Below the pieces are notes generated by a model that was not told the DNA's origin, made no database searches, and saw nothing but the letters and a program-made list of their open reading frames with translations. A stretch of DNA of 64,000 nt from Symbiodinium natans (taxonomy: Eukaryota > Sar > Dinophyceae > Suessiales > Symbiodiniaceae), in the NCBI GenBank assembly GCA_905221605.1, contig CAJNDS010002451.1, positions 161,501 to 225,500 of the forward strand, written 5' to 3'. This document shows, one piece after another, positions 44,238-55,826 of the stretch (the first letter of the stretch is position 1; each line of letters opens with the position of its first letter). The position numbers were made by a program, and so were the translations under genes.

Positions 44238-45003
44238 TCCAAACCACCCTTTCCCTAAACCCTGCCCTGTCCCCCTCCACCAAAAGCGGCTTCAAGGAGA
44301 ACCTCCGGGTACAAGGGGGGTGCAGCTCGACCTAGCCCTAAACCTTAAACCCTGACCCCTAAACGACCCTAAACCCTAAACTACCCTAAACCCTAGACTA
44401 CCCCAAACCCTAAACCTAAACCTACCGCCATCCCAAGCCCTAAGCCATAAGCATCCACAAAACCCTACATCTGTTATGCACCAGACAACTTTAATGTTTG
44501 AACCTAACTCTTTTCACCGTGGACCCTGGCCCCTAAACTTTAGACCCTAAACCCTAGACCCTGAATCGAAGCCAGCCATCCTGAACCTAGAGGTGTGCGT
44601 GACAGCCTGCCTCCCTGTGCAGCTTCTTGCCATGAAGCGTTTTGAGGGCTCAGGGGCTCGGTTGAGGGGTGTGTCAGTGCTTGCGCGCTAAGGACCCCAA
44701 CGCCAACAACACGCAATCCAAGAGAACTATCAATAATTCGAATGCATTTCGAGAAACAAGCGTGTACCTACGGGCAACCTCCCCCCTCCCTCTACACCTC
44801 AAACACACCCTGAGGACCTCTTGAAACCCGCGGCGCGGGGGGGGGGGGCGATTTGTGCACCCTTTCAGCTGTCGGTGCAAATTTTGGGGGGGGAGGGTAG
44901 AGGGGCGGGAGGTAAATCATAGAAATGTAAATAAACCCGAAATTCACTATTACTCAGGAACCGGCTGCTTCTCGAGGTCCAGAAGCCTTTCCCTGGGTAG
45001 AAG
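44238..45003. other. Spacer
   Basis: Degenerate CCCTAAA words to 44480, a G run at 44838-44848, no recognised gene. Confidence 0.4.
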
Positions 45004-45217
45004 CGGGACTGGGCAGGTAGCCTTTAACCTTTTTGGTTATAAGGAATCCCTAAACCCTAAACCCTAAACCCTAAACCCTAAACCCTAAACCCTAAACCCT
45101 AAACCCTAAACCCTAAACCCTAAACCCTAAACCCTAAACCTTAAACCCCAAACCCTAAACCCTAAACCCTAAACCCTACCACGTATAAGGCTAACCTCTG
45201 TTTGGGCTAGGGCATTC
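45004..45217 (+). repeat. Interspersed repeat C, interrupted by (CCCTAAA)n
   Basis: Left part 45004-45049 aligns with 57444-57489, right part 45177-45217 with 57490-57530. Between them lies a ~127-bp CCCTAAA tract absent from the other copy. Confidence 0.8.
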
Positions 45218-45350
45218 AAGGCTTTGAAGCCGGATGCAGTCGTAGTGTGTCAACACACCCGCCGCCTAGCTGTAGGTGTTTATACGAAGCTGCGGCCAAA
45301 AGTCGCCCTTTTCCCCCTTCCCCTTGTCTATGCTTAGGTTCGCTTACAGA

Positions 45351-45629
45351 AACCCTAAACCCTAAACCCTAAACCCTAAACCCTAAACCCTAAACCCTAA
45401 ACCCTAAACCCTAAACCCTAAACCTTAAACCCTAAACCCTAAACCCTAAACCCTAATCCCCTAAACCCTAAACCCTAAACCCTAAACCCCCAAACCCTAA
45501 CCCTAAACCTTAAACCCTAAAACCCTAAACCCTAAACCCTAAACCCTAAACCCTAAGCCCTAAACCCTAAACCCTAAGCCCTAAACCCTAAACCCTAAAC
45601 CCTAAACCCTAAACCCTAAACCCTAAACC
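45351..45629 (+). repeat. (CCCTAAA)n tract
   Basis: About 39 units, with CCCTAAG variants clustered near 45560-45590. Confidence 0.97.
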
Positions 45630-45635
45630 GAACAG

Positions 45636-45744
45636 GGGGCTTCTGTGAGACCGGGTGCGCTTCATAAGTGCGGCCAAGGCAACCGGCCTCCACGCATCCT
45701 GGGGCGCGGCATGCAAGACTGTGCGACCGGGCCTTTACTGTTGG
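45636..45744 (+). CDS. Putative exon between tracts
   Basis: After CCGAACAG, the frame reads GASVRPGALHKCGQGNRPPR, then ILGRGMQDCATGPLLL, open through the island to GTTTAGGG. Confidence 0.35.
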
Positions 45745-46174
45745 GTTTAGGGTTTAGGGTTTAGGGTTTAGGGATTAGGGTTTAGGGTTTAGGGTTTAGG
45801 GTTTAGGGTTTAGGATCCCTTACAAGCCCCAAGCCCTCAACTCATCCTGCTTGCAGAATTCACTGCAGACACTTCCCGCGCGATGTTTTGAGTTCATTGT
45901 TTTGGGTTGTTGGCGTGGCTGAAGGATTGGAGTTTACGAGCCGAAGACAGTCGGAGCCTGCGGAACAACCCCGGACCAGGAATTTGAATCCCCAATGCTC
46001 ATCGAAGCCCACTTCCCTTATGAACACATTGAATTCAAGGGTTTCGGGTTTAGGGCTTAGGGTTTCGGGTTTAGGGTTTAGGGTTTACCCAAAACCCTGA
46101 ACCTCAGGCCTCAGACTCTTGCTCTCGGCCAGGGTGTAGAGTTTTAGAAGGGTAGTTTCAGGAACCCATTGCAG

Positions 46175-46276
46175 TTTGGGATGCTCCCCCTTATACTAAC
46201 AGTCCTTAGTAGGGGTTATAGTACCCTCGAATGTAATCCCTATTGAGGACTGTTAGATAAGGGGGAACATCCCAAA
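46175..46276. mobile_element. MITE family A, copy 1
   Basis: Nearly complete palindrome of 102 bp. It starts TTTGGGATGCTCCCCCTTAT and its other end is the complement TTTGGGATGTTCCCCCTTAT. Related copies at 49569-49635 (half) and 53950-54137. Confidence 0.75.
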
Positions 46277-46437
46277 GCATATTATGTTGCTGTAGACCAA
46301 GAAAGGGTTTCCCGTTTTCTTAGGTTGTTGGGGAACCAAGTCCTTACGTCTAGAGTCTTAGATTATGGGGCTTTGGGGGTTTTATGTCATACCTCTTTTT
46401 TTGGGCGAATTAATAATGTACACGAATGGTTAATAAT

Positions 46438-46585
46438 ATCAATAACTTACAAGAATATACAATCATGTACAATAGTGCAAGAACAGAATAACAATATACA
46501 AGAATGAAATAATATGCAAGAATGGTGCATAATATGAATAACATACAAGAGTTTACAATCATGTACAATAGTGCAATAGTTGAAT
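46438..46585 (+). repeat. AT-rich imperfect tandem duplication
   Basis: ACAATCATGTACAATAGTGC occurs at about 46457 and 46556 within ~99-bp imperfect units. Confidence 0.7.
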
Positions 46586-47424
46586 ATAGCATAAAATGCT
46601 GTTTTTTTCATCATTTTGAGCCTGCAGGCAGGCACAAATGCTGGCGAAGGAACCCCAGATGAGGATTGAGGCCCAGAAGAGGCCCTCTCAGAGGAGGATT
46701 TCTGAATGTGTGGGGTTGTAACATAACTTTCTACTTACATTTTTGATAAGGATTTGAGGCCCAGAAGAGGAGCATCTTCGGGTGGGGCCTCTGAATATTC
46801 AATTCCAATTGGCAGAGTATAGTTTTTCAGGGTGCAGCCTTTTCATATGATCTTCCAATTAGATGAGAAGAGGGTTTAGGGTTTAGGGTTTAGGGTTCTT
46901 AGGGTGTGGTCTTCTCATTCAACGTTCGAGTTCCAATTATGTAAATTGCATGACCAACGCCAAAGTCCCAGAGGATATACTTTCAAGGTGTGGCCTCCGC
47001 ACGCGGTTTTCATGGAGTTTTTGGGACTCACAAACACCGAACGAGGCTCTGAACCACTCTCTCTTCAGACCCACCGCAGGAGATCATGGGGGGGCGGGGG
47101 GGGGCGGGGAGGGAGCATATACAAATGTGTGTGTATATATATATATATGTATATCTATATATATATATACACATGTACACAGAGTGTTTTTGTTGTTTTG
47201 TTCTCCGTCTCGCTGCTGGTCACCCCACACCCGGACGCGAAAGCTAAAACCCTCAACCCCGCAAACGGTATCTCAGCTTTATAGGGTTTATTAGGGTCTA
47301 GGGTTTAGGGTTTAGGGTATACATTAAGTCCTATAGGACCTTCCGGCTCAGCCGCCTTAGAAGCCCGACAAAGCAACCCGAATCCAGACCCTTCAAGCCC
47401 ACAGCGCCACAAACCCTATATCCC

Positions 47425-47519
47425 ATAAGCCATAACCCTAAACCCTAAACCCTAAACCCTAAACCCTAAACCCTAAACCCTAAACCCTAAACCCTAAACC
47501 CTACACCCTACACCCTACA
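47425..47519 (+). repeat. (CCCTAAA)n tract
   Basis: About 12 units ending in CCCTACA variants. Confidence 0.95.
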
Positions 47520-47699
47520 GCCCAAAACCCAGAAAACCCAACACCCTAGAAGCCCTATCCCTAAGACCCTAGAAGCCCTAAACACGAAAACTTGAAAACC
47601 TAAAGCCCCTAAACCTTGTAGGCCCTAAAACCTTGAGTCCTAAAGCCCTAGCCCCTCAAACCTCTAGCTCCAAAATCTAAAACTCTCGAACTCGAAGCC

Positions 47700-47872
47700 C
47701 TAAACCCACGAGTCGACCCTAAACCCTATGAATAAACCCTAAGTCCTTAACCGTAAACCCTAAGTCCTAAACCCTAAACCCTAAACCCTAAACCCTAAAC
47801 CCTAAGCCCTAAGCCCTAAACCCTAAGCCCTAAACCCTAAACCCTAAGCCCTAAACCCTAAACCCTAAACCG
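47700..47872 (+). repeat. (CCCTAAA)n/(CCCTAAG)n tract
   Basis: About 20 units, T-A-A-A and T-A-A-G forms interspersed. Left flank of the island at 47879. Confidence 0.95.
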
Positions 47873-47878
47873 AGGCAG

Positions 47879-47952
47879 CATGATTGTGATGCTCTGCGCT
47901 TCGTGCACCTTAGGGCTCTCTGGTTGGAGCTTCTTGGGCTGTTGTTTGGGGG
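47879..47952 (+). CDS. Putative exon between tracts
   Basis: CGAGGCAG|, then the frame HDCDALRFVHLRALWLELLG LLFG, then |GTAGGGTTTAG. Open throughout. Confidence 0.35.
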
Positions 47953-48075
47953 GTAGGGTTTAGGGCTTGGGTTTAGGGTTTAGGGTTTAGGGTTTAGGGT
48001 TTAGGGTTTAGGGTTTAGGGTTTAGGGTTTAGGGTTTAGGGTTTAGGGTTTAGGGTTTAGGGTTTAGGGTTAGGG
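47953..48075 (+). repeat. (TTTAGGG)n tract
   Basis: About 17 units. Confidence 0.97.
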
Positions 48076-48299
48076 TGAAGGGGTTTGGGGACTTGCTTGG
48101 AGCGTCTTTTTCCGGGCCAGCTGGTCAAATAGAAATTTCGGCTTCAGGCCTTTATGGCTCAACAGATTCTGAATTTCGGGTGCAGGGGTTTAGGAACCCT
48201 AAACCCTACACCCAAAACCCTAAACCCTAAACCCTAACCCCCCTAAAAAACCCTAAACTCTTCGGGCTTTAGGGCTACTGAGCATTGTGTTTGGGGATT

Positions 48300-49190
48300 C
48301 GAGCTTCAGGGTTTAGGGTTGCGGGATTTAGGGTGCTAGGCTGACAGGGTTTAGGGTTTAGGGTTTAGGGTTTAGGGGTCAGGGTTAGAGGGTTTGGGTT
48401 TTCGGGTTTAAGGTTGGGTTCAGAGCCTCAGGGCTTCAGCTGGATGCGAGAGGGGTGTTGAGTCATTGAAGCTTCCAGGGCTCAAGGCTGTCAGCTTGTT
48501 TGGTAAACACGAAGCTACGAATATGGGTCTAGGGTTCAGGGTTTGGGGGCTTAACTGGTGACCCAACCCCAATGATGGGGTCCTTTCGAAGGGGTGCGCC
48601 GATCCTGGGACTTTCTTTACCTACAGGTTACTGGGTCATGCCTACGAATTAGGGTTTAGGGCTTAGGATTTAGGGACCCAGGTTCCGGTTGGGTCAGGAT
48701 CAGATGTGTTTAGGGTTCAGTGTTGAGGGCAGTGGTTTGGGGTTTTGGGCCTCGCAAGGTTTTCTGCACAGGCTTCCGCCATCACTTACATGGTTTAGGG
48801 TTCGTGATTACCCGAAGCCCTAAACCCTAAACCCTAAAACCCATCCCGAAACCCTAATCCCAAATGTCAGTCTTCAGCTCTTTGCCGATTTGCGTCTCCG
48901 AACCCCAGGCCTTGGGACATAGAGAGCCGGCCCTTATTTCCCATTTTTAGTTGCTGGTTCCCTTCGAAGCCCATGTTAGTCGAAAGTGCGCCCTTTGTAA
49001 TTCCTGTTTAGGGTTTAGGGCTTTTTTGACCTCGGAAATCCCAAAACCGGAAGAACGCTGCCGTCAAGGCGCTCTGTCCCTGTTTGCCACCGTATCGATA
49101 GCGGCTGCCTTCGTGCTGCCTCTGCGTTTTCTCTCTGAGCCTCCTGGATGCAGCCTAGAGAATTAGGGAATTGGCTATCATGGATCCCCC
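48300..49190. other. Spacer with G-strand tract words
   Basis: TTTAGGG words at 48310-48395, 48530, 48650-48670 and 49005. One frame at 48951-49166 is open but unrecognised. Confidence 0.4.
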
Positions 49191-49272
49191 TAAACCCTAA
49201 ACCCTAAACCCTAAACCCTAAACCCTGAACCCTGAACCCTGAACCCTGAACCCTGAACCTTTAGAACTTCAG

Positions 49273-49360
49273 GGATTGCCAAGGGGCCTATTTCCCTTTG
49301 GCTGCAAACTCTGAAAAGGAAGCCAAGTCGAGGGAGCGACGCCCTTGTGTACAATAGAGT
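49273..49360 (+). CDS. Putative exon between tracts
   Basis: Acceptor-like TTTAGAACTTCAG, then the frame GIAKGPISLWLQTLKRKPSR and GSDALVYNR, closing at GTGTAGGG. C-strand tract left, G-strand tract right. Confidence 0.35.
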
Positions 49361-49361
49361 G

Positions 49362-49449
49362 TAGGGTTCAGGGTTTAGGGTTTAGGGTTTAGGGTTTAGG
49401 GTTTAGGGTTTAGGGTTTAGGGTTTAGGGTTTAGGGTTTAGGGTTTAGG
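49362..49449 (+). repeat. (TTTAGGG)n tract
   Basis: About 12 units. Confidence 0.97.
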
Positions 49450-49568
49450 CGTTGCCACCTGTACCACCGAAGGTCCCCGCGCTGTGATTGGGAGAGCGTG
49501 TCCGACTTTGACGATGGGATCCGCGATGGGCCGCAGGAGCTGTCGGAACTTCGGCTCTTGATATGAGG

Positions 49569-49635
49569 GTTGGGATGCTCCCTCCTATACTAACAGCTCC
49601 TGAATAGGGAATATAGTATCCCCCAAATTCAGATT
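49569..49635 (+). mobile_element. MITE family A, truncated copy
   Basis: Begins TTGGGATGCTCCCTCCTATA and matches only the left half of the family. Confidence 0.6.
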
Positions 49636-49668
49636 GCGAGCCAGGGGCGGGTCAGAGGAGCTTCGTTT

Positions 49669-50012
49669 TTGAAGCGCGAAGCTCGCGAAGCTTGCAAGCT
49701 TCAGACGTCAAGCTTCAGGCGAAGCGCGCAGCGCGCGAAACTTCTAAGCTTCAGGTTTCCAAAGCTCCCGAGCTTCAGACTTCAAGCTTCAGGCGAAGCG
49801 CGAAGCTCGCGAAGCTTCAGACTTCAGGCGAAGCGCGAAGCTCGCGAAGCTCCCGAGCTTCAGACGTCAAGCTTCAGGCGAAGCCCGCGAAGTTCAGACT
49901 TCAGGCTTCAGGCGAAGCGCGAAGCTCGCGAAGCTCGCGAAGCTCCCGAGCTTCAGACTTCAAGCTTCGATCAGGCGAAGCGCGAAGCTCGTGAAGCTTC
50001 AGACTTCAGGCG
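49669..50012 (+). repeat. GAAGCGCGAAGCTCGCGAAG minisatellite
   Basis: Imperfect units built from GCGAAGCGCGAAGCTCGCG and AAGCTTCAGACTTCAAGC; dense HindIII sites and local palindromes. Confidence 0.85.
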
Positions 50013-50469
50013 ATAACCTGTTAGCAGCCAGAAATGTTGTAATCGAACAGCCGGAAATGGTGTAATCTGCAGCGATCCCATAAATGATGCAGTTTACATC
50101 AGTTAGAGCCCGCAAACACCCAAAAATGTCAACATATGTGGAGCTTGCAAACAGTCAGGAATGCTGCAAGTTCAGCGATTGTAGCCAGGGAAGGGTCGCC
50201 ACTGTTAGGAAAGACAACGGACGGGCACCAATGTTAGGAAAGAACCCGCCTCCCTCTTCACATCTGAGGCGGAGGTGCGCAACGCAATCGTGCGCTACTG
50301 TCAGGAGCATCCGTGGCGACTGGCCAAGAACCCGTTCCCTTTGGTTTAGGGGCTTGGGCATGTAGGCAATGGGGCTTACAAGTCCATTGGACCTTTCATG
50401 GTTTTGGCGATGTAGGGAAAAAGGGCTGACGGCCTCGGGTCTTTGGCTAACAAACCCCTACCCGACCTT

Positions 50470-51990
50470 ATACCCAAAACCCTAAACCCTAAGCCCCAAA
50501 CCCTAAACCCTAAACCCTCAAGACGACATGAATAGAAATTGTGTGTGGTATCAACTTGAATTTCCCAAGTTGTTTGTCTCTGACACGCAGAGTTCAAGTA
50601 AATTCATCAACAGCGCCTGGCGGTATCATTCGGAAGTTTCCGAGTTACTTGTCAGAAAGAGGAACCAGGCCCCCAGCCCCAGCAGCCCCAGCAGCCCCAG
50701 CCAGAGCAGCCCCTCAGAGCGCCAGCCAGCCCACCCCCCGCCCCAGCCCCAGCCTCAAATTGAAATGAAATGAATTTCGAAAACAGAAACCCGGTCAAAA
50801 CTTTCGCTCACAACTTTCGCTCAAAACTTTCGTTCAAAACGTTAATGGGACCCAAACCCTATACAATTTCTATGAACCCTAAACCCTAAACCCTAAACCC
50901 TCAACCCTGTAGGGTGAGGGGTTCAAGGGTGTGTGTAACCCAAGGTCCCCAAAACTCCCCAGGGTTCCTTGCATACCTGCCCCCCATGCATCCCCTCCCT
51001 TAAGGACCCTAGATCGACCTAAAGCCGGACCCCGCCGCCATATTCCTCCCAATATTCCCTATCTTCCCCAAACCCTAAACCCTAAACCCTAAACCCTAAA
51101 CCCTAAACCCGAAGCCCTAAACCCTAAGCCCGAAACCCTGAGCCCTAAGCCCCCAACCCGCAACCCTCAACCCTCAACCCTCAACCCTAAACCCTGGATG
51201 TTGCCTAGGCCAGCGGTCGGTGTTGCAGGCCCGCCTGGGTCTAACAATTCCGGAAGATGCGGCACGTGCGCCCGGATTCGGCTTTGGACCGGAAGTTCCC
51301 CAAACAGTGCGTGAACACTAGGGTTTAGGGTTTAGGTTTGTTTAGGGTTTAGGGTTGAGGGTGTGGGTTTAGGGTTTAGGGTTTAAAAGTTTAGGGCCGC
51401 CTGAAAGTGTAATCTGTATTTCGCCGTGGAAGCTGGCGAGGAAGGAGAGGGCAGGCTTTGCTTAGTTTCTGTGCATGTATAAATCCGGTTCTTCGTGATG
51501 GGTGGTAAGGACTTCGGTTCTTGGTCACTGGGAATGGGGAATGGCCCTTAACCCTAAACCCTGAACCCTAAACCCTAAACCCTAATATGCAGATCGGAAG
51601 TGGCCCCATTCATTCTGAATTCTGATTTGGGGGGGGTGTGCCCCTATGCCCTAAACTCGGAATCCTATACGGAGGCCCTAAAATCTCCTGACCCAAATCT
51701 TCTCGTATACCCGAAGCTCGACATACAAAGCAAGACCCTACACTTTTGAACTTACTTGTTCTGATCGAGAATCGAATCGGGGAATCGGGTAGCTAGGTAC
51801 CCTAAGCCCTAAACCCCAAGGGCTGTAGGGTTGCATAGGGCATAGGGTGACAGCTCCCGAATTTCTTAGCTCCCTATTAATTTCCCAGACCAGAAACTCC
51901 CCCAAATCTGTCGCCCAACAGAATCTTGGGCAAGCCCTATGCCCTACACCCTAAACAGTAAACCCTAAGCCCTAAACTCCAAACCCTAAA
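50470..51990. other. Spacer with tracts
   Basis: C-strand tracts at 50475-50515, 50875-50910, 51066-51200 and 51550-51585; G-strand at 51320-51390. 50528-50773 holds two overlapping open frames ending in a Ser/Pro-rich tail; possible 3' exon, frame undecided. Confidence 0.4.
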
Positions 51991-51993
51991 CCG

Positions 51994-52100
51994 TGCTCTC
52001 GAGGCACGCCTGTTGCCCCGCGTGAATCTCCACAGTGATCGCACACCTCGAGCCTTCGAGCAAGGCATCCATCTACAAGTGGCGCAGCAGCTCATTCAGG
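51994..52100 (+). CDS. Putative exon between tracts
   Basis: The frame reads EARLLPRVNLHSDRTPRAFE, then QGIHLQVAQQLIQ, ending CATTCAGG|GTTTAGGG. If the next 14 bases (GTTTAGGGTTCAGG) are skipped, the frame continues briefly as GTEEVG and stops. Good coding pattern; no family match. Confidence 0.42.
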
Positions 52101-52655
52101 GTTTAGGGTTCAGGGTGGCACGGAGGAGGTTGGGTAGTGTTTTTGTTGGTGGTTTGTTGTTTTGTCTTTCGAAGTTCGGGGAGGATACCAGGGCTCTTCA
52201 AACCCCCCGAACCGCTAGGGTTTAGGGTGTAAGGTTTTTAGGGTTTGGGCATTTAAGGTTGATCTTGGGTTGAGGCAATTGTGGGGCAGGGAATTCAACC
52301 TGGACACGCCCGCGCAGACAGCTTTTCCCTAGAACCCTACACCTTGAACCCCGCATTCCTGACGCTAAGCCCTAGGGTTTAGGGTTTAGGGTTGAGCCCT
52401 AGCCCTAAAGTCCGAACCTGGTGCCTAAACCCCAACCGACCAACCCCAAAGTCCCTTCGGAATGCGAAGGTGGCGATCTGTGCAGATGCAACCTTATACT
52501 GATTGAAGGCTCCCGCGTGCTGTGGGCCACACGCTGTCTCTTGGGCCTGGGATGTTGAGGGCAAGTTTGAGGTAAAGTAAGACCCGAGGGTTTCAGCTTG
52601 CAGGGCACGTGGAATTCCATGCACCCTTCAGACAACCAGTGTCTTGACCCAGGTT

Positions 52656-52749
52656 GGAGGACCAAGGAACTTAGCAAATAGGTTCATTGGGTATCCTACG
52701 GAGTATCCCTACATGGCAGTTACTTGCTAAGAACCTCGGATCCTCCAAG
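52656..52749. mobile_element. MITE family D palindrome
   Basis: Arms TTGGAGGACCAAGGAACTTA and the complement of TTGCTAAGAACCTCGGATCC pair over most of 94 bp. Confidence 0.6.
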
Positions 52750-53084
52750 AGGTCAAGCCTTGGAATAGTTCCTAGAATGGTCGGTGGCTTGGTGCCAGCG
52801 GGGAGCAGGCAGCCTTGTGGAGGACGAGAGTACAGTTAACATTTGACAGCTTATGACCTATCAAATGATCCGTCACTTCTGTTATGGTTGGGTATCTACG
52901 CAAGCTTCATCCTTCAACACAGAACTCGTAATTGAGGTGCTGGCGAGACTCTTCTTAACTTGCTTGAGATCCTTGCTCCCAAGCCGCTCGAGCATTCATG
53001 CCGAACCCGAGCCTCGCAGTCAAAGGCTGGAGGCAAAGTACGATTTCAGGCTATCACAACGACAAGCACGGCCGAAAGACACTA

Positions 53085-53166
53085 ACCCTAAACCCTAAAC
53101 CCTAAACCCTAAACCCTAAACCCTAAACCCTAAACCCTAAACCCTAAACCCTAAACCCTAAACCCC
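53085..53166 (+). repeat. (CCCTAAA)n tract
   Basis: About 11 units; left flank of the exon candidate at 53207. Confidence 0.95.
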
Positions 53167-53206
53167 GGGCTGAACCAAAGTATGCTGTCTTTTTTTTGTG
53201 TGACAG

Positions 53207-53309
53207 CCTGCACCGCCTCCGGCATACCTGAAAAAGATTGCCTGATGGCAGCTGCACTCCCTAAGTCCTCAGTACGGGTGGCGCCGTATTCCGCGCTCAA
53301 GATATTGGG
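53207..53309 (+). CDS. Putative exon with strong acceptor
   Basis: Preceded by a polypyrimidine tract (CTGTCTTTTTTTTGTGTGACAG). The frame reads CTASGIPEKDCLMAAALPKS, then SVRVAPYSALKIL, and ends at TTGGG|GTTTAGGG. One of the best exon candidates here; no family assigned. Confidence 0.48.
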
Positions 53310-53380
53310 GTTTAGGGTTTAGGGTTTTAGGGTTTAGGGTTTAGGGTTTAGTTTTTTTTTTATATTTATTATGGGTCTTG

Positions 53381-53523
53381 TGGAGCTTCCTGCAGCGTCG
53401 TTGAAGTAGTGCATGTGCATGGTCTTTTATTGCAAGCAGGCTCACTGGCTTCCGCAAATGGAGCTTCCTGCAGCGTCGTTGAAGTAATGCATGTGCATGG
53501 ACTCTTATTGCAAGCAGGCTCAC
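53381..53523 (+). repeat. 78-bp tandem duplication
   Basis: TGGAGCTTCCTGCAGCGTCG...CAAGCAGGCTCAC occurs at 53381-53445 and 53459-53523 with few differences. Confidence 0.9.
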
Positions 53524-53949
53524 GCTCAAAGCGTTGGCGTCCGCACGGCAGTGTACAGCCTCAGCGTGCCACTCCCATTATCTGCACAAGTGGAGGGCTC
53601 CAACTCCGGTCAGTTTTTCAGTTAAAGGTGAGTTGAGAATGTTCCTCATCATGCACCTTCTTCCAATGATCAGAGCACGACAAACAAATGGGCTGATGCA
53701 TGCGCCATTCGCCTTCTGAACCTTCAGTCTCCAACGCTTCTAGGGACCCCAAAACCCCAAACCCCAAACCCTAAACCCTAAGCCCTACACCCTGCATCCT
53801 GCACCCCCTGGTATAATTTTTAGGGACCACAAGCAAATACTATTGCTACTTCTTCCGACCGCTATATTGCCCCAGACCTTGATGTGCGTAGTAAGTGTAA
53901 GAAATCTGCCCGCCTCTGCGCGTGGGTCGACCTGGTGTCAGTTTTTAAA

Positions 53950-54137
53950 GCTTGCTTGGTATGTTCACCTTATAGTAGCAGACCTAAATAGGGTTTATAG
54001 TAGCGGGTACTATAAAACCTATTAAGGGCTGTTAGTGTGTATGTATATATAGTAACAGTCCTCAATAGGGTTGACAATGGGGGTACTATAAAGCCTATTC
54101 AGGACTGTTGGTATAAGGGGGAACATCCCAAAGCTTG
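53950..54137. mobile_element. MITE family A, tandem pair
   Basis: Two adjoining family-A palindromes. Internal TACTATAAARCCTATT and the terminus GGGGGAACATCCCAAAGC match 46175-46276; the left end is diverged. Confidence 0.65.
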
Positions 54138-54481
54138 CCCAACAACAAGCCATGAACCGCTCGAAGCTTAAGCGTGGTCTGGGGGCTCCTTAAACCTTAA
54201 ACCCGTAAATCCCATAAAGCTTATACAAACCCTGTATTCCCTATGTATCCCGATAAGCACCATATCAACCCTATAGTCCGAGCCAACGGGTTCTCAGCAG
54301 CCGTGGCGAGATCATCCACCCTGAGCCCTTGATTCACGCTGCCCGGCCTATCCCAGTCCCTGAAACCACCAAACCCTGAACGGCGCTGCCGCGCAAACAC
54401 CGCCGCTGCTACAACCTCCCCAAAGGCCATAGCCCCAAAATCCATAGTTCAAGCCGAGACTTAACCCCAACACAAGAGTAT

Positions 54482-54597
54482 AGGGGTCGGAACAATTGCT
54501 AATAGTCTTCCCCTATGGTCCCTTTAAATATTTCCTAGAATGACCCCCCAAAAACCCTGTTCTAGTTCTTGAGGCCCCTATATTACCCCTAAACCCT
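54482..54597 (+). repeat. Interspersed repeat E, copy 1
   Basis: Shares GGGTCGGAA...CAATTG, CCCTTATGGTCCC-type and TTCTARTTCTTRAGGCCCCT words in order with 57556-57658. Confidence 0.65.
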
Positions 54598-54737
54598 GCC
54601 CTAAACCCTAAACCCTACCCTAAAGCCTAAACCCTGAGCCCTAAACCCTAAACCCTAAACCCTAAACCCTAAACCCTACCCTAAAGCCTAAACCCTGAGC
54701 CCTAAACCCTAAACCCTAAACCCTAAACGCTAAACCC
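54590..54737 (+). repeat. (CCCTAAA)n tract with duplicated variant order
   Basis: The phrase CCCTACCCTAAAGCCTAAAC followed by CCTGAGCCC occurs twice (54609 and 54674), showing local segmental duplication. Confidence 0.95.
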
Positions 54738-54760
54738 CGAGTCATCCTCCATTCCCGCAG

Positions 54761-54856
54761 GTAGCGGAGGTGAAGCGGGCCGTCTTCCGTGCGCTCACCA
54801 GACTTCGTGCTGCCACCATCAAGGCCTGGCCTCTCTGGGTTTTACGGGCGATTAGG
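54761..54856 (+). CDS. Putative exon between tracts
   Basis: Acceptor-like CTCCATTCCCGCAG, then VAEVKRAVFRALTRLRAATI and KAWPLWVLRAI, open to the G-strand tract. Probably coding; function unknown. Confidence 0.45.
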
Positions 54857-54950
54857 GTTTGGGGTTTAGGGTTTAAGGTTTAGGGTCTGGGCTTGCGTAG
54901 GGGTTGTCTGTTCAAATCAAATTCCGGTTCAGCTCGTAAGATAAGTTCCT

Positions 54951-55826
54951 TTGAATTTGCGAGCCCTCGGAATGCAAAGGGTTTGGGCACGTATGACAAT
55001 ACATAACGCTACAAATGATATGAAGCAAGGTTTTTATTACTGTTATTGGTGGTTCCTTTTTAGTATGGGTGAGTGTATGTATTGGGTGTCCTTTTGGGGA
55101 TACAAGGAATATAAAGCCGGTATGGAAGTCAAGCGAGACAGCCAAGTTGTTTACCTTGGCATCCCTCTGCCCCTCAAAGGCCTGGTGCGCTTCGATTTCT
55201 TTGAGACTATCATTCAAAAATGCATCATTGTTCTTGACAAAATGATCAATGCCAAAGTGCAGCAGCATCTTGCCGCAGAAGTTATTGCCAGAAAGGTCAT
55301 GCCTGCGCTCTGCTATGCCACTTCGGTAGCTCGTCCTACGCGTGATCAAGTTCAACGATTGGGTACTAAGATCTTCGCGGCGGCCGCTTTGAGACAATGC
55401 CAGACTCAAGATGCACATTCTCTCTTTGCAGAAAAGACACACGCATTTGATCCGGATTGTGCCATGGTTTATCACAATTTGTGTTTTTGGAACAGGCTAC
55501 TGTGGGCTCAGCCGCGTATCATCAGTGAATTGCTTCAGATTTTGGACCGTTGTCTGCCGGTTTACAAAAATCTACTTGGACCAGTTACTTTACTGCAGCA
55601 TGATATCCAAGAGCTTGATTGTCAATTGCAATTGCCTGACCTCATTCTCAAGACTAAGGATGGACAACAGATTTCTCTACAGGACACTGACAAACAAAGT
55701 TTTCTCATTTTACGCGTGATCTCGTCCGAAAAGCGCTCGCGCGAAAACTTCTTGCTAAACATGAAAAATGGACTGGTGTACTGTGCTGTGATATCAACAT
55801 CACTACCAAACTTCTGCGCCAGATGA
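54951..55826 (+). CDS. LINE reverse transcriptase, C-terminal part (degenerate)
   Basis: About 291 codons. After an N-terminal stretch of doubtful frame comes VVYLGIPLPLKGLVRFDFFE (K-YLG-I-x-L, the RT thumb entry), then ARKVMPALCYATSVARPTRD, then DAHSLFAEKTHAFDPDCAMV and YHNLCFWNRLLWAQP. This order is typical of the post-palm region of dinoflagellate LINE RT proteins. The palm with its catalytic Asp residues is absent, so it is a 5'-truncated copy. Recognition is by family pattern from memory. Confidence 0.5.
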   Translation: MNLRALGMQRVWARMTIHNATNDMKQGFYYCYWWFLFSMGECMYWVSFWGYKEYKAGMEVKRDSQVVYLGIPLPLKGLVRFDFFETIIQKCIIVLDKMINAKVQQHLAAEVIARKVMPALCYATSVARPTRDQVQRLGTKIFAAAALRQCQTQDAHSLFAEKTHAFDPDCAMVYHNLCFWNRLLWAQPRIISELLQILDRCLPVYKNLLGPVTLLQHDIQELDCQLQLPDLILKTKDGQQISLQDTDKQSFLILRVISSEKRSRENFLLNMKNGLVYCAVISTSLPNFCAR

